From an uncultured Schlesneria sp. (GTDB lineage: Bacteria; Planctomycetota; Planctomycetia; Planctomycetales; Planctomycetaceae), in the NCBI GenBank assembly GCA_903858935.1, contig CAIOKO010000138.1, forward strand, positions 1 through 64,000: a stretch of 64,000 nucleotides of DNA, read 5' to 3'. The translations under genes and the position numbers were made by a program. The notes under the pieces are model-generated. The model was not told where the DNA came from and made no database searches. It saw only the letters and a list, made by a program, of their open reading frames with translations. Shown here piece by piece: positions 25,956 through 36,017 of this stretch. Every line of letters starts with the position of its first letter. The first letter of the stretch is position 1.

Positions 25956-27302
25956 TCAAATTCGGACAAAAATTCGCTGACGGTAAAGCCAATACACGAA
26001 CAACCAGAAACAGATCAAAACCAGATTGGCCTCAACCATCGGTGCGTATTTACTGCCGAACATCTGGAATATGTCTGTATTGATGTGGCGTTTCAACAAT
26101 TCTGCCGTCCAGCCCCGTAGTAACTGACCTGACATATAAAGCACCATCGAATTCATGCCGGCGACAATCAGTGGAAACGACCACGCTTTCCACCCGAGAC
26201 CGTCAATGATGCCATAGAAACCGGCCAGCATCAGCAACGTCCAACCGGTGCTGAACAGAGTCCAACCTGGAGTCCAGATTCGTTTTACGAGAGGGCAATA
26301 GCCAAGTGCGTTCAAACCCCAACCGACACCAAGAAGAAGAATTCCCGAAATTACCAATGTTACAAACGTCTTTCGGCGATCAAGGCTTGCTCGTCGAATG
26401 AATTCGCCTGCCATCAACCCGAAGAGCATTGTCACAAACGCCGGAATGAAATTCGTTGTTTGATATCCGCCACTGTTGAAGACATAAGGTTCAGGACGAG
26501 TGACCAGTCGACGAGCAATTTGCCCGAGCCGTGTGATCCAATTGGGAGCTTCGGCTTCTTTGGGTTTGGCTTCATCCGCATCCGCTTGCGGCTTTGGCGG
26601 TACCGGAGTCTGGCCTTGAACGACAGGTGCAGGCGAAGCGGCAGGAAACAGGTTCAGCAGCCAGCGGTCAAAAGTGGCTGCCGGATTCGCGTTCTTCTGC
26701 CAATGAGCCTCGAACCCCTGTAACAGTTTCCAATCATCTGGCAGATTAATCTGTTTGGGATTCTCGACGACCGCGACAGGCGTCAGGGCAAACCACGCCC
26801 AATATCCCCCAAGGATAATTGCTGCGGCAGCGAGTTGGACGGCGAATTTTCGGTTTCTGAAAAGGAATAAGAATGGGTATCCAAGTCCGATTTGCGTCAA
26901 GACGTTCATAAACGCAAAGTTCGTCGTGGGCTTACCGCCAGAGGAGAGAAATATTCCCAGCAGGATCAGCACCAGCGATCGAAGCAATACATGCCGTGCC
27001 AGTTTGTCGGACGATTGCCCTTCAACTTCCCGGCGGCTGAACGAATAGGGAACAGCGACGCCAACAAGAAACATGAACGATGGCTGGATCAGATCCCAGA
27101 ACGCACAGCCGACCCAGGGGACATGTTCGAACTGATATCCGACAGCCTGCATGATCGAGCAATCAGGAAAATTTTTCGACGTTGCAGCGAGGCCAAATCC
27201 GTTTGCGGCCAGGCAGACCATCACAAACCCGCGATAAGCATCCATCGACGCCAGTCGGGGGTTTGGCGTTGCCACAGAACTCGCTGCTGTCGCCATCGTC
27301 AT
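25956..27302 (-). CDS. DUF5009/HGSNAT-like multi-pass membrane acyltransferase
   Basis: A 448-residue membrane protein with about ten hydrophobic helices and a Pro/Ala-rich soluble insertion at about 205-245. The N-terminal RLASMDAYRGFVMVCL and the following WDLIQPSFMFLVGVAVPYS are hallmarks of the family that includes lysosomal heparan-alpha-glucosaminide N-acetyltransferase, which carries acetyl groups across a membrane onto amino sugars. Bacterial members are widespread and mostly uncharacterised. The start at 27302 is chosen over a TTG at 27314 because it forms an ATGA overlap with the upstream DUF1080 gene and has GGAG just upstream. The tight overlap indicates translational coupling. 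A role in acylating an envelope sugar is plausible but not shown. Confidence 0.88.
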   Translation of the reverse strand: MTMATAASSVATPNPRLASMDAYRGFVMVCLAANGFGLAATSKNFPDCSIMQAVGYQFEHVPWVGCAFWDLIQPSFMFLVGVAVPYSFSRREVEGQSSDKLARHVLLRSLVLILLGIFLSSGGKPTTNFAFMNVLTQIGLGYPFLFLFRNRKFAVQLAAAAIILGGYWAWFALTPVAVVENPKQINLPDDWKLLQGFEAHWQKNANPAATFDRWLLNLFPAASPAPVVQGQTPVPPKPQADADEAKPKEAEAPNWITRLGQIARRLVTRPEPYVFNSGGYQTTNFIPAFVTMLFGLMAGEFIRRASLDRRKTFVTLVISGILLLGVGWGLNALGYCPLVKRIWTPGWTLFSTGWTLLMLAGFYGIIDGLGWKAWSFPLIVAGMNSMVLYMSGQLLRGWTAELLKRHINTDIFQMFGSKYAPMVEANLVLICFWLFVYWLYRQRIFVRI

Positions 27303-28318
27303 GGTTGTCTCCAACTCATTTCAGTTCGGTCGTGATCGATCAGCCAGATGTTACGGTAGTTGACCGGATTTCCATGATTTTGCAGCAGGATTGGTAAAGG
27401 ATTTGGACCTTCAGCACTGCCACCGCCGGTTTTATTTTCCAGTTCCAATCGATCCTGAATGACAACCCCATTATGTCGCACGGTGATTCGTGCTTTGGCA
27501 ATTCTCTTTCCGTCTTCAGAGAATTTGGGTGCTCTAAAATCGATATCGTACGTTTGCCATCGGAGTGGCGGAAAGCTCATGTTCATATCAGGTGCTTTGA
27601 ACTTATAGAGCGAACCGCAATCGTTGAATTGTGGTTCAAGCCCGAACGAATCAAGGACCTGCACTTCGTACCGTTTTTGCAGATAAAAGCCACTGTTACC
27701 ACGTGATTGCCCGCGTGCGAGTGGCATGTAGGGCGTACGAAATTCGCCATGCAGAGTGAAGTTCTGATAAGAGTTTGTCGTCTCGCAGCCAATTTCCAGA
27801 AGACCATCGGAGGTGATTTTCGCGTTTTTCAGCAGGTCAGTGTTCTTGCCATCAAACAGCACAATCGCATTCGCGGGTGGCTTGGCTCCAAGTGTGGTGC
27901 TGAGACGCTTTACCGGCTGAAGGCAGCTCAACCGCTGACCGGCGGTATTTGTTACGACGGCCGCGTACCCCGGTTGCAGGTAAATGACAAGATCTTCGCC
28001 ACCGAGAATGACTCGATTATCAGCCCAGCTTCCCGCAAGTTTCAGCCGCGGAGAACCATCAAAACCGTTTCCGGGGAGACCACCGCGATAAATGAGGGCA
28101 CTAAAATTCCCTTCACCCAGAGCGACAACTTGCAAACCGATCGGTCGACAAATTCCACACAGCGGGATCGAACCGACATATTCGCCCTGAACATGATAAT
28201 CGACATCGACCTGTGCGAGATCGGTAATACCCTTGGACAAATCCTCGCCGTAAACAGTCGCGGCACCAGCCAGCAGGCCAACGACGACGACCCAAAATTG
28301 AGACACAGAACGTAACAT
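27299..28318 (-). CDS. exported DUF1080 (3-keto-disaccharide hydrolase-like) protein
   Basis: A 339-residue secreted protein with a signal peptide (FWVVVVGLLAGAATVYGE, about 8-25). The C-terminal half (about 150-335) is a DUF1080 lectin-like jelly roll: IVLFDGKNTDLLKN, then GEFRTP, RGNSGFYLQKRYEVQVLDSFG, and the closing LPILLQNHGNPVNYRNIWL. Some members of this domain family hydrolyse 3-keto-glycosides, and it is greatly expanded in planctomycetes. The N-terminal half (about 30-145) is a separate beta domain of unknown role. Its stop overlaps the DUF5009 start (ATGA). It begins 95 bases after the pfaA-like stop. Whether it acts on the product of the synthase is unknown. Confidence 0.9.
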   Translation of the reverse strand: MLRSVSQFWVVVVGLLAGAATVYGEDLSKGITDLAQVDVDYHVQGEYVGSIPLCGICRPIGLQVVALGEGNFSALIYRGGLPGNGFDGSPRLKLAGSWADNRVILGGEDLVIYLQPGYAAVVTNTAGQRLSCLQPVKRLSTTLGAKPPANAIVLFDGKNTDLLKNAKITSDGLLEIGCETTNSYQNFTLHGEFRTPYMPLARGQSRGNSGFYLQKRYEVQVLDSFGLEPQFNDCGSLYKFKAPDMNMSFPPLRWQTYDIDFRAPKFSEDGKRIAKARITVRHNGVVIQDRLELENKTGGGSAEGPNPLPILLQNHGNPVNYRNIWLIDHDRTEMSWRQP

Positions 28319-28413
28319 CGTGAGTACTTCTTAAAGTGGGTTAGTAACCATCGTTCACTTTTTGCAATCTGACACAGCGTCCATTCGACCATGACGCTCA
28401 ACCGATGTCATGA

Positions 28414-31400
28414 TCACACTGGTAACATTTCAATCGTTTTTCTCTTAAAGGCGGCAGTCAGCGAAGCATCGGCGACACTTTCGCAGCCTTCCATTCGGGC
28501 CACAAGATTTCCTTGCAGGTCGATCATTTCGACATCGCACCGAATCAACTGTTCGGGGGTGTCTTGCATCCGGATGACGATCCGAACACCGTCTTTGGGG
28601 AATGTTCGGCGGTACTGCCGGTAGTTCGCAATCGCACACGGCAAGCACGGCTTCCCCCGGAATTCTTGCGACCAGAGGATGATCCCCTGCAAGGCCGAGT
28701 CGATGGCAAGAGGATCGGCGAGCCAGCTGCCGCGAGCAGGTTCAGACATCCATGACCACGGGCTCGGCGCGGAACGCGAAGTGACAACAATCCCCTCTGC
28801 CGAACACGCTTCGATTGCCGTAATTCCATGCAACATCGGACCGTGAAACAACCGTGTTTCGTAGGCGGCTGACAAGTTCATGGAATATCGACGATCTGCC
28901 ACATGCAGGCTTGACCCGGGAACCGTGGAATATGACGGAGCCAGTTCCACGAATCCACCGGCATGAAGAATATCACGTCCGTGGTTCGTTGAGACAAGTT
29001 GAACACGAGCCGTGAAACAGTCACCATTTCGTACAGGCTTTCCGGTCAGTACTTTCAGAAGAATCTGATCGTGACTTCCCAGTCGCACACCTTGGTAAAC
29101 CCGCAGGTCATTAAATCCTCGCAATTCCAGGCCGGGGTTTCGATGGATGGCACCATGGGACAGCCATTCCAGGATCATCGCGACCGGAAAAACGGCCTTA
29201 CCTCCAATGACGTGGGATTCGAGAAACGAATACTGGGGCACATCGAGGATTCGTTCGAACGCGACCTTGAGTTCGCCCACAGACTCAGGCTCGTGATTTG
29301 AATCGGTTACCGGAATAAAAACCTGTGGCGCCGTGACCGGATTGGCTTTTCCCTGATTTGATACCGGTACCGAGCTTCCATTGGCAGCATGCGTCTGGTT
29401 CGCTGAATGACCAGACGCTTTGCTCGTGGCCAGCACAAGCACTTCGACTGATCGGCTGCTGGCTTGTTCAAACTCCTGCACCAGCGTTTCCGCGCCGGCG
29501 TCGAGCGGAATTAAACCAACCCCCTCTGAGGCAAACAGTTTCTTCAGTCCGCCTTGAACCATTCCTCCATCCCACGGTCCCCAGTTGAATGATGCGACGC
29601 GGCATTGAGGGTGTTCGTTCGCGAACTGCTGCGCCTGTTTATTCAGGACTTCGTTAGCGATCGCATAATCCATTTGACCCACTCGACCGAATCTCGCCGT
29701 GTACGAAGAAAACAGTCCCAGGACTTTCAGTTGTGTCGGGTCGACACTGTCGAGCAGCGATTTCAGTCCAGAAATCTTGGTTTGATAGACACGTTCAAAT
29801 TGTTCCCGAGTCTTGTCTTCGATCTTCTGATCGGCCAGCACGCCCGCACCATGGATAATGCCACGGATCGGTCCATGTTCGCGTTGAATTGGAGCCAGCA
29901 GCGTTCGAACCGCGATGGAATTTCGCACATCGACCGAATGATAAGAAACGGAAATCCCCAAGGAGTAGAGTCGATAGAGTTGCCGGGCAATGTCTCGACC
30001 CGCTGTGATCTGCTCTAACTGGACGGCAATCGATTTCGGCGTCGTACCTGCCGGAGCCCGAGCGATCAATCCCTGCTTGATTTCAGCGTCCGTCGTCAGG
30101 CAGGACAGCCAGTCAGGTTCCGGGGAAGGTTCCGGACTACGCCCAAGTATGACCAGCCGAGGACGCCATGCTTTGGCGATGGCAAATGCCGCTTCGGCGG
30201 TGACGCCGCGTGCTCCGCCGGTAATGACAACCACGTCTCCAGGAACGATCGGAAGACTCCCTTGCTGTCCTTTCAGTGGAACTTCGATCGATTCCAGACA
30301 GGAATTACCACTTGGAGTGATCCCGACTTCAACAGGGCCTTGATGTAGAAGTTCTTCGACGAACATCGCAGCAGCCACGTGGTTTGCGGTCCAGTCAGGA
30401 CTGATGTCAAACGCTCTGGAAATGACATCTGGCCATTCGAGCGATGCGCATTTTGCCAGTCCCGCAAGTCCCCCTGAAACCGGGTCTTCCAAACTCCGGT
30501 TGGCTTCGAAGCCGAAGTATCCATCCAATCGAGAAACTGTTGCAAACAATGTCGCCATCGATTGACTGTTGCCACGCAGCGTCGGCCCAACTTTTTGCAG
30601 CCATTCAACCGATTTCCAGAGTTGTTGCTCGGACATTCCCTGTGCGGCCGCCACAATAATCAGCCCGGCCAACTTCGACGACACCTGTGGCGACACGGGG
30701 TCCGTGAGATTGACAATCTGCGCCCGAAAACCACGATCGGTTAATTGGTTTGCGATCTGCCGGGATAAATCCGAGCCATCCTCCGTAACCCAGATCTCGC
30801 TACCCGGCATCAGGCGAATCTTCACTCGGTTCGCGGAAACGGCGACCGGTGAGCAACGTACAATGCTGCGATTAATACGTGCATCCGTCGTTAGCGTACT
30901 GGCCGCTAACACGTTGATCACAGGCGTCGATGAACGCTTCAAAGTTTGTGGTTCGGAATTGGAAGAACAAGCTGCCGAAGCGCTTTGTGTTTTTGTCGTT
31001 CTGGCGTCTGCAAGCGTGACAACGTCTCGTAACGTATGAAGCGCACCCAATTCTTCCGGCTGAAAAGCAGGAAGGTCGGGAACTCTTTCCTGTAACGCCG
31101 ACAAGATCTCGACCCGTTTGATCGAATCGATCCCTAGGTCATGATCAAGACTCATGTCGAGATTCAGCATTTCCGTCGGGTAGCCGGTCTTTTCCGAGAC
31201 CACTTCCAGGACGACGGGCCCCAACTCACTGCGGCTCTGGCAGTCGGTTTGAGCCTGAATCTGAGCAGGAGCATTATTAGCGACAATGGCTGACACGTTA
31301 TTAGCGGTGGAGTGCGCCGCAGTAACGTGCGATGCTCCAGTGGAACGGGCATCCGCAAGAGTGACGACATCTCTCAGTGTATGTAGCGCACCCAGTTCTT

Positions 31401-34400
31401 CCGGTTGGAATGCTGGAAGGTTCGGAACACGTTCTTGAAGTGCGGACAGGATTTCAACACGCTTGATCGAATCGATCCCAAGATCGTGATCAAGACTCAT
31501 ATCAAGATTCAGCATTTCCGTCGGGTAGCCGGTCTTTTCGGAGACCACTTCAAGGACGACTGGCCCGAGCTGGCTACTGTTTTCACTGACGGAAGGAACC
31601 GGCATTGCTGGAGCAGGCTTCATGGCGGCCGGAGAAGCGATTTGAATCGATAGACTTTGAGGGGCAGTGTGAGCTCCCGCAGATCGGGCATCCGCCAAAG
31701 TCACCACGTCTTTCAGCGTGTGAAGCGAGCCAAGCTCGTCCGGTTGGAACGCAGGAAGATTTGGAACACGTTCTTGAAGTGCCGAAAGAATTTCAACGCG
31801 CTTGATCGAATCGATCCCGAGATCGTGGTCAAGGCTCATGTCGAGATTCAACATCTCGGTTGGATAACCTGTTTTCTCCGACACGACTTCGAGCACGATC
31901 GGACCCAGACGACTCACTTGGGGAACCGTCACTGCAGGACCCACCTGAGCCGCCGGTGCGACGGGGATCTCCGCAGCTGGCTTCGGAGTCATCGCGGGGC
32001 GAACCGACGACTCAGAAGTTAAGGAGCGGTTTGTTGTACGGGCATCCGCTAGCGACACCACGTCTTGCAGCGTATGTAACGAACCGAGTTCGTCCGGTTG
32101 GAACGCAGGAAGATCGGGTACTCGTTCCTGGAGAGCAGACAGGATTTCGACACGTTTGATTGAGTCGATTCCAAGATCATGATCGAGGCTCATTTCCAGA
32201 TTGAGCATTTCGGTCGGATAACCGGTCTTCTCGGAGACGACCGCGAGGACGATCGACGCGAGTGATGTGCGTGACGCCGTGATTTTCGCTTCCGGCGCCA
32301 GTACGGAAGTTGGTTGTTGGGATTGCGGAGGTGCGGCAGGAACAGGCGATTTGACAGGCGCATGGCCTTGAAGTGCAATCACCGATGGTGTCACGTTCAC
32401 CGGTGCGGGAGCAGGCATCGGCGCAGGCATCGCAACTGCTTTCTGTGCGAGCTGGGCTGCAGATGCTGGGACAACATCAGGTACCGTCGGTGGACGTTGA
32501 GGTTGCGGGCGAGGGGCCTCGTGGAATTGATGCGAGGCTGGGGGCATGACTGCAGGTGTGATTTTCACCTCAGGATTGGTCTGAGCCCGGGGCGCTGCAA
32601 GAAATGCACTTAACTGCGTGTCCGATGAATTCGGCCCCTCAATGGCGTCGGCGATCCCGATACCGAGTTGTCTTTCTGCGAGCCGTTCAAACGTTTTAAA
32701 TGCAGCTTCCTGTCCCTCAAGAAACTGCTGATGCAAGCGGGTTGTCTCGTGTTGCATCCGCTGTAATGCTGCCAATGTCTGGCGAATTGTTTCCGCCGTA
32801 TTGGAATCAAGTGTTCTGGCGGAGGCCACAATCGGTCGTGAATCGGGCTGAACTGCAGTTGTCGTCATCATCGGCCGAATATCTTCTAATTGCGTTGGAG
32901 TTGATGGAGCTACTGGTTTCGGCAAGCCGGGTTTGGCGAACAGCGATTCGTCGGAGTTCATCGTTTGTCGTTGATTCTGCGGGTCATTGGTGACGAAAGA
33001 CGCGTCAGTCGTCGTGGTTGTCGTGGTGGATGACGCGCTTGGCACTTTCGGCTTTTGAGCAGAACGGGGTGGAATCGGCGGACGCGGCTTCACATAGTTT
33101 GCGCCGCAAATCGGAATCCGCAACCGTTTATCTTCTGCTGTTGCAGAAGCACCGCTTGCGGGGTCCCATTGCGGCAACCGAACCGGATGGCCTGCCGCAG
33201 ATAACTGAGCGAACGCATTTGCAAGATCCGCCACACCACCTCGTTTGCCGCCGGACGAATCGACAGCAATCGCTCGATATTCTCGCCCATTCAGGATGGA
33301 ATTCACCAGACCGGTCAGAACGCCACTTGGCCCGACTTCGAGGAATGTTCTGACTCCATCCGCATACATTCGCTCGACTTCACTGACGAAATTAACAGGA
33401 CGTGCAAGCTGCGTCGCCAGAAGATCGCGAGCGGCTACCGGATCAGCGGGATATTCCGTCGCCGTGCTGTTTGCGTAAACCGGCATGCGTGACGGAGCGA
33501 ACTCAACCTCGTCCAGTACCGGACGGAAAGCACGGCTGGCCGTCGCGACCAGTGGACTGTGAAACGCTGCCGCAACGGCAAGTTTTTTACCTCGGATGTT
33601 GCGGCTGGCAAATAGTTCGGTTGCTCGATCGATTTCGGGAAGTCGGCCGGACAATACAACCTGTGTTGGACTATTGTGATTCGCAACCACGAGATCGACA
33701 GACAATTCTTTGATTGCAGCTTCGATTTGAGTGAGGGGAGCACCCAAGGCGAGCATGCCCCCTTCAACGTCTTGTGCGGCCGCCATCAATTGTCCGCGTA
33801 ACATCGACAATCTGTAAAGCACTCGCGGCGCGAATCGACGCGATGCGCACAGCGCCGTCAGTTCGCCATAGCTGTGTCCTGCGACCGCTTCTGGCTGAAC
33901 ACCGAATTGATCCAGCACTGCCAGAACCGCCAGACTGATTGCTCCGATCGCCGGTTGTGCGATCTGAGTTGCCCTCAATGTCGTTTCGTGCTGTGTCCGT
34001 ACTTCAGGCGAAAACGACGGGTGCGGATAGATGTAGTCACTCAATCGGTTTGGAACCGATTCGTTTCCGCCGGAGGTCATGGCGTTGGCGAAAACTTCGT
34101 TTGCCTCACCCAGCACATCGAGCATCACGGGGAATCGACAAGTCAGTTCGCGGAGCATACCCACGTATTGTGCTCCTTGACCCGGAAAGAGCACTCCCAA
34201 TTTTCCGTTCAGACCGCCGCGTCCGTAGTGGGCTCCGTCGGGCGTCGACCATGTCGACTTTTCCGGATACCGTTCGAACATCGTCAGCGCCCCGGCAACA
34301 AGTTTGCCAAGATCGGTTTTTTCTCGTTCGACAACCAGCAGCAGACGATGAGGGTGCTCAACACGGAACTCGTTTCGGCTGTGTACGGCGAAGCTCCGAA

Positions 34401-35946
34401 CATCGTTCCATGTCGACGTTGCCAGCGGGGTCAGTTTCGACCGAACGTCGCTGATCAGTTCGTTCAGCCCCAGCCCTGACAGCGAAACGATCTGGACGTC
34501 GCCATCCCAGTCAGGCTGATCAAACGACTGCGGCGACTCTTCCAGCACGCAATGGAAATTACTCCCTCCGAAACCGAAAGCGCTCACAGCAGCACGACGT
34601 GGATAGCCGTTCGGCTTCACCCAGGGCCTGGCTTCTGTATTCACATAGAAAGGTGAATCGTCAGCCAGCAGCGCAGCGGGAGGCCTGTTCACTTTAATGG
34701 TCGGGGGCAGAACGCGATGTTGAAGAGCAAGAATCGCTTTCAGAATCCCGGCAGCACCCGCTGCCGCTTTAGTATGACCGATCTGCGACTTGATCGATCC
34801 GACGGCGCACCATGCGCCCCGACGTCCCGTCGACTTGTAAACCTCCATCAAACCGGTGACTTCCGTCGCGTCACCAACCTTTGTTCCCGTTCCGTGCGCT
34901 TCGACCAGTTCAATCGTATCGGGCGTAACCCCGGCCACGCGATAGGCGTCGTTAAGACAACGAATTTGCCCTTCCGCCTTCGGTGCATAGACTGCGTTGC
35001 CTGCTCCATCACTGGATGTGCCAATCCCTTTCAGGATTGCGTAAATCTTGTCGCCATCGCGTTCGGCATCAGCCTGTCTTTTGAGGACAAGCATGCCGAC
35101 ACCTTCACCGAGAATCGTCCCATCCGCCTCGTTTGAAAATGGCCTAGAGTCTCCCGAAGCCGACAACGCCGGAGTCTTGCTGAAACACATGAACATGAAA
35201 ATGTCATTGAAGGTGTCGATCCCTCCGGTGACAACCATGTCACTACGTCCCGTCCAAAGCTCCAGAGCGGCAAGATGAATGGCCGATAGCGAACTGGCAC
35301 ATGCCGCATCGACAACGCAATTGGTGCCATGCAAATCGAGCCGATTAGCGATTCGTCCAGCCACGACGTTGCCGAGCAAACCCGGAAACGAATTTTCCTG
35401 CCAGGGGACATAACTTTCGGAGATACGATTCACAACATCGTCGGCCACATCGTCAGCAACCCCGGCATCCTTCAAGGCCTTTCGCCACTTGGGATGTCCG
35501 AGTCGGGCACCAAGCGGGATGACCATTTCGAGCGTCCCGGTCACACCGAGAATACATCCCACCCGCGAACGGTCAAACGAACGGCCCGCTCCGTAGCCTG
35601 CGTGCTCGAGAGCTCGCTTGGCACCGACCATTCCCAGCAATTGCGACGTATCAATCGCTTCCAGATTATTGGGAGAAATACCGAATTCGAGCGGATCAAA
35701 CGGGAGCGGTGAGAGAAAACCACCGCGACGTGCATACGTCATATCGGGGGTTTTCTGGTTCTGATCAAAGTAATCGTCCGGATTCCAATGTGACGCCGGA
35801 ACTTCTGTAATGGCGTCGACTCCACGTCGAATATTTGACCAGAACTCTTCGGTATTCGCGGCCTTGGGAAACAGGGCGCTGATTCCGACCACGGCCAACG
35901 GGGGCTGAGTGGTTGTTTTATCAGAGGATTGGTGTTGTGAGCTCAT
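28414..35946 (-). CDS. PfaA-like iterative polyketide/PUFA synthase, KS-AT-4xACP-KR-DH
   Basis: A 2510-residue multidomain synthase. The ketosynthase (about 16-470) has Cys216 in DAACASSL, His351 in EAHGTGT and His391 in IGHTKAA. The acyltransferase (about 583-880) has Ser692 in GHSYGE and His796 in AFHSP. After a Pro/Ala-rich linker with a coiled-coil patch (1045-1100) come four near-identical ACPs with the phosphopantetheine serines in GIDSIKR at 1262, 1380, 1493 and 1608. The ketoreductase (about 1690-2140) has TGGARGVTAEAA at 1909-1920, Ser2081, Tyr2094 and Asn2098. A C-terminal dehydratase hot-dog has HxxxGxxxxP starting at His2245 and DSALQ with Asp2416, so both catalytic residues are present. 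The order matches PfaA. There is no thioesterase, enoyl reductase or chain-length factor, and the enoyl reductase is probably the PfaD-like protein 71 bases upstream. The product is unknown. Confidence 0.95.
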   Translation of the reverse strand: MSSQHQSSDKTTTQPPLAVVGISALFPKAANTEEFWSNIRRGVDAITEVPASHWNPDDYFDQNQKTPDMTYARRGGFLSPLPFDPLEFGISPNNLEAIDTSQLLGMVGAKRALEHAGYGAGRSFDRSRVGCILGVTGTLEMVIPLGARLGHPKWRKALKDAGVADDVADDVVNRISESYVPWQENSFPGLLGNVVAGRIANRLDLHGTNCVVDAACASSLSAIHLAALELWTGRSDMVVTGGIDTFNDIFMFMCFSKTPALSASGDSRPFSNEADGTILGEGVGMLVLKRQADAERDGDKIYAILKGIGTSSDGAGNAVYAPKAEGQIRCLNDAYRVAGVTPDTIELVEAHGTGTKVGDATEVTGLMEVYKSTGRRGAWCAVGSIKSQIGHTKAAAGAAGILKAILALQHRVLPPTIKVNRPPAALLADDSPFYVNTEARPWVKPNGYPRRAAVSAFGFGGSNFHCVLEESPQSFDQPDWDGDVQIVSLSGLGLNELISDVRSKLTPLATSTWNDVRSFAVHSRNEFRVEHPHRLLLVVEREKTDLGKLVAGALTMFERYPEKSTWSTPDGAHYGRGGLNGKLGVLFPGQGAQYVGMLRELTCRFPVMLDVLGEANEVFANAMTSGGNESVPNRLSDYIYPHPSFSPEVRTQHETTLRATQIAQPAIGAISLAVLAVLDQFGVQPEAVAGHSYGELTALCASRRFAPRVLYRLSMLRGQLMAAAQDVEGGMLALGAPLTQIEAAIKELSVDLVVANHNSPTQVVLSGRLPEIDRATELFASRNIRGKKLAVAAAFHSPLVATASRAFRPVLDEVEFAPSRMPVYANSTATEYPADPVAARDLLATQLARPVNFVSEVERMYADGVRTFLEVGPSGVLTGLVNSILNGREYRAIAVDSSGGKRGGVADLANAFAQLSAAGHPVRLPQWDPASGASATAEDKRLRIPICGANYVKPRPPIPPRSAQKPKVPSASSTTTTTTTDASFVTNDPQNQRQTMNSDESLFAKPGLPKPVAPSTPTQLEDIRPMMTTTAVQPDSRPIVASARTLDSNTAETIRQTLAALQRMQHETTRLHQQFLEGQEAAFKTFERLAERQLGIGIADAIEGPNSSDTQLSAFLAAPRAQTNPEVKITPAVMPPASHQFHEAPRPQPQRPPTVPDVVPASAAQLAQKAVAMPAPMPAPAPVNVTPSVIALQGHAPVKSPVPAAPPQSQQPTSVLAPEAKITASRTSLASIVLAVVSEKTGYPTEMLNLEMSLDHDLGIDSIKRVEILSALQERVPDLPAFQPDELGSLHTLQDVVSLADARTTNRSLTSESSVRPAMTPKPAAEIPVAPAAQVGPAVTVPQVSRLGPIVLEVVSEKTGYPTEMLNLDMSLDHDLGIDSIKRVEILSALQERVPNLPAFQPDELGSLHTLKDVVTLADARSAGAHTAPQSLSIQIASPAAMKPAPAMPVPSVSENSSQLGPVVLEVVSEKTGYPTEMLNLDMSLDHDLGIDSIKRVEILSALQERVPNLPAFQPEELGALHTLRDVVTLADARSTGASHVTAAHSTANNVSAIVANNAPAQIQAQTDCQSRSELGPVVLEVVSEKTGYPTEMLNLDMSLDHDLGIDSIKRVEILSALQERVPDLPAFQPEELGALHTLRDVVTLADARTTKTQSASAACSSNSEPQTLKRSSTPVINVLAASTLTTDARINRSIVRCSPVAVSANRVKIRLMPGSEIWVTEDGSDLSRQIANQLTDRGFRAQIVNLTDPVSPQVSSKLAGLIIVAAAQGMSEQQLWKSVEWLQKVGPTLRGNSQSMATLFATVSRLDGYFGFEANRSLEDPVSGGLAGLAKCASLEWPDVISRAFDISPDWTANHVAAAMFVEELLHQGPVEVGITPSGNSCLESIEVPLKGQQGSLPIVPGDVVVITGGARGVTAEAAFAIAKAWRPRLVILGRSPEPSPEPDWLSCLTTDAEIKQGLIARAPAGTTPKSIAVQLEQITAGRDIARQLYRLYSLGISVSYHSVDVRNSIAVRTLLAPIQREHGPIRGIIHGAGVLADQKIEDKTREQFERVYQTKISGLKSLLDSVDPTQLKVLGLFSSYTARFGRVGQMDYAIANEVLNKQAQQFANEHPQCRVASFNWGPWDGGMVQGGLKKLFASEGVGLIPLDAGAETLVQEFEQASSRSVEVLVLATSKASGHSANQTHAANGSSVPVSNQGKANPVTAPQVFIPVTDSNHEPESVGELKVAFERILDVPQYSFLESHVIGGKAVFPVAMILEWLSHGAIHRNPGLELRGFNDLRVYQGVRLGSHDQILLKVLTGKPVRNGDCFTARVQLVSTNHGRDILHAGGFVELAPSYSTVPGSSLHVADRRYSMNLSAAYETRLFHGPMLHGITAIEACSAEGIVVTSRSAPSPWSWMSEPARGSWLADPLAIDSALQGIILWSQEFRGKPCLPCAIANYRQYRRTFPKDGVRIVIRMQDTPEQLIRCDVEMIDLQGNLVARMEGCESVADASLTAAFKRKTIEMLPV
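31060..32240 (-). repeat. four tandem ACP-coding repeats inside the pfaA-like gene
   Basis: The serine codons lie near 32163, 31809, 31470 and 31125, giving periods of about 354, 339 and 345 bases. The conserved ~75-residue cores are nearly identical (LDHDLGIDSIKRVEILSALQ in all four), while the Ala/Pro linkers between them differ. Confidence 0.9.
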
Positions 35947-36017
35947 GCGTTTTTATATGACTTGTAGGACTTAAGTAACTTCGAAAAATGTCCACAGGAA
36001 AGCAACAGACGTTGAAA

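Noticed and set aside
31000-34500. Several plus-strand open frames inside the pfaA-like gene
   Set aside because: All are antisense shadows of the synthase, whose motifs are continuous in its own frame.
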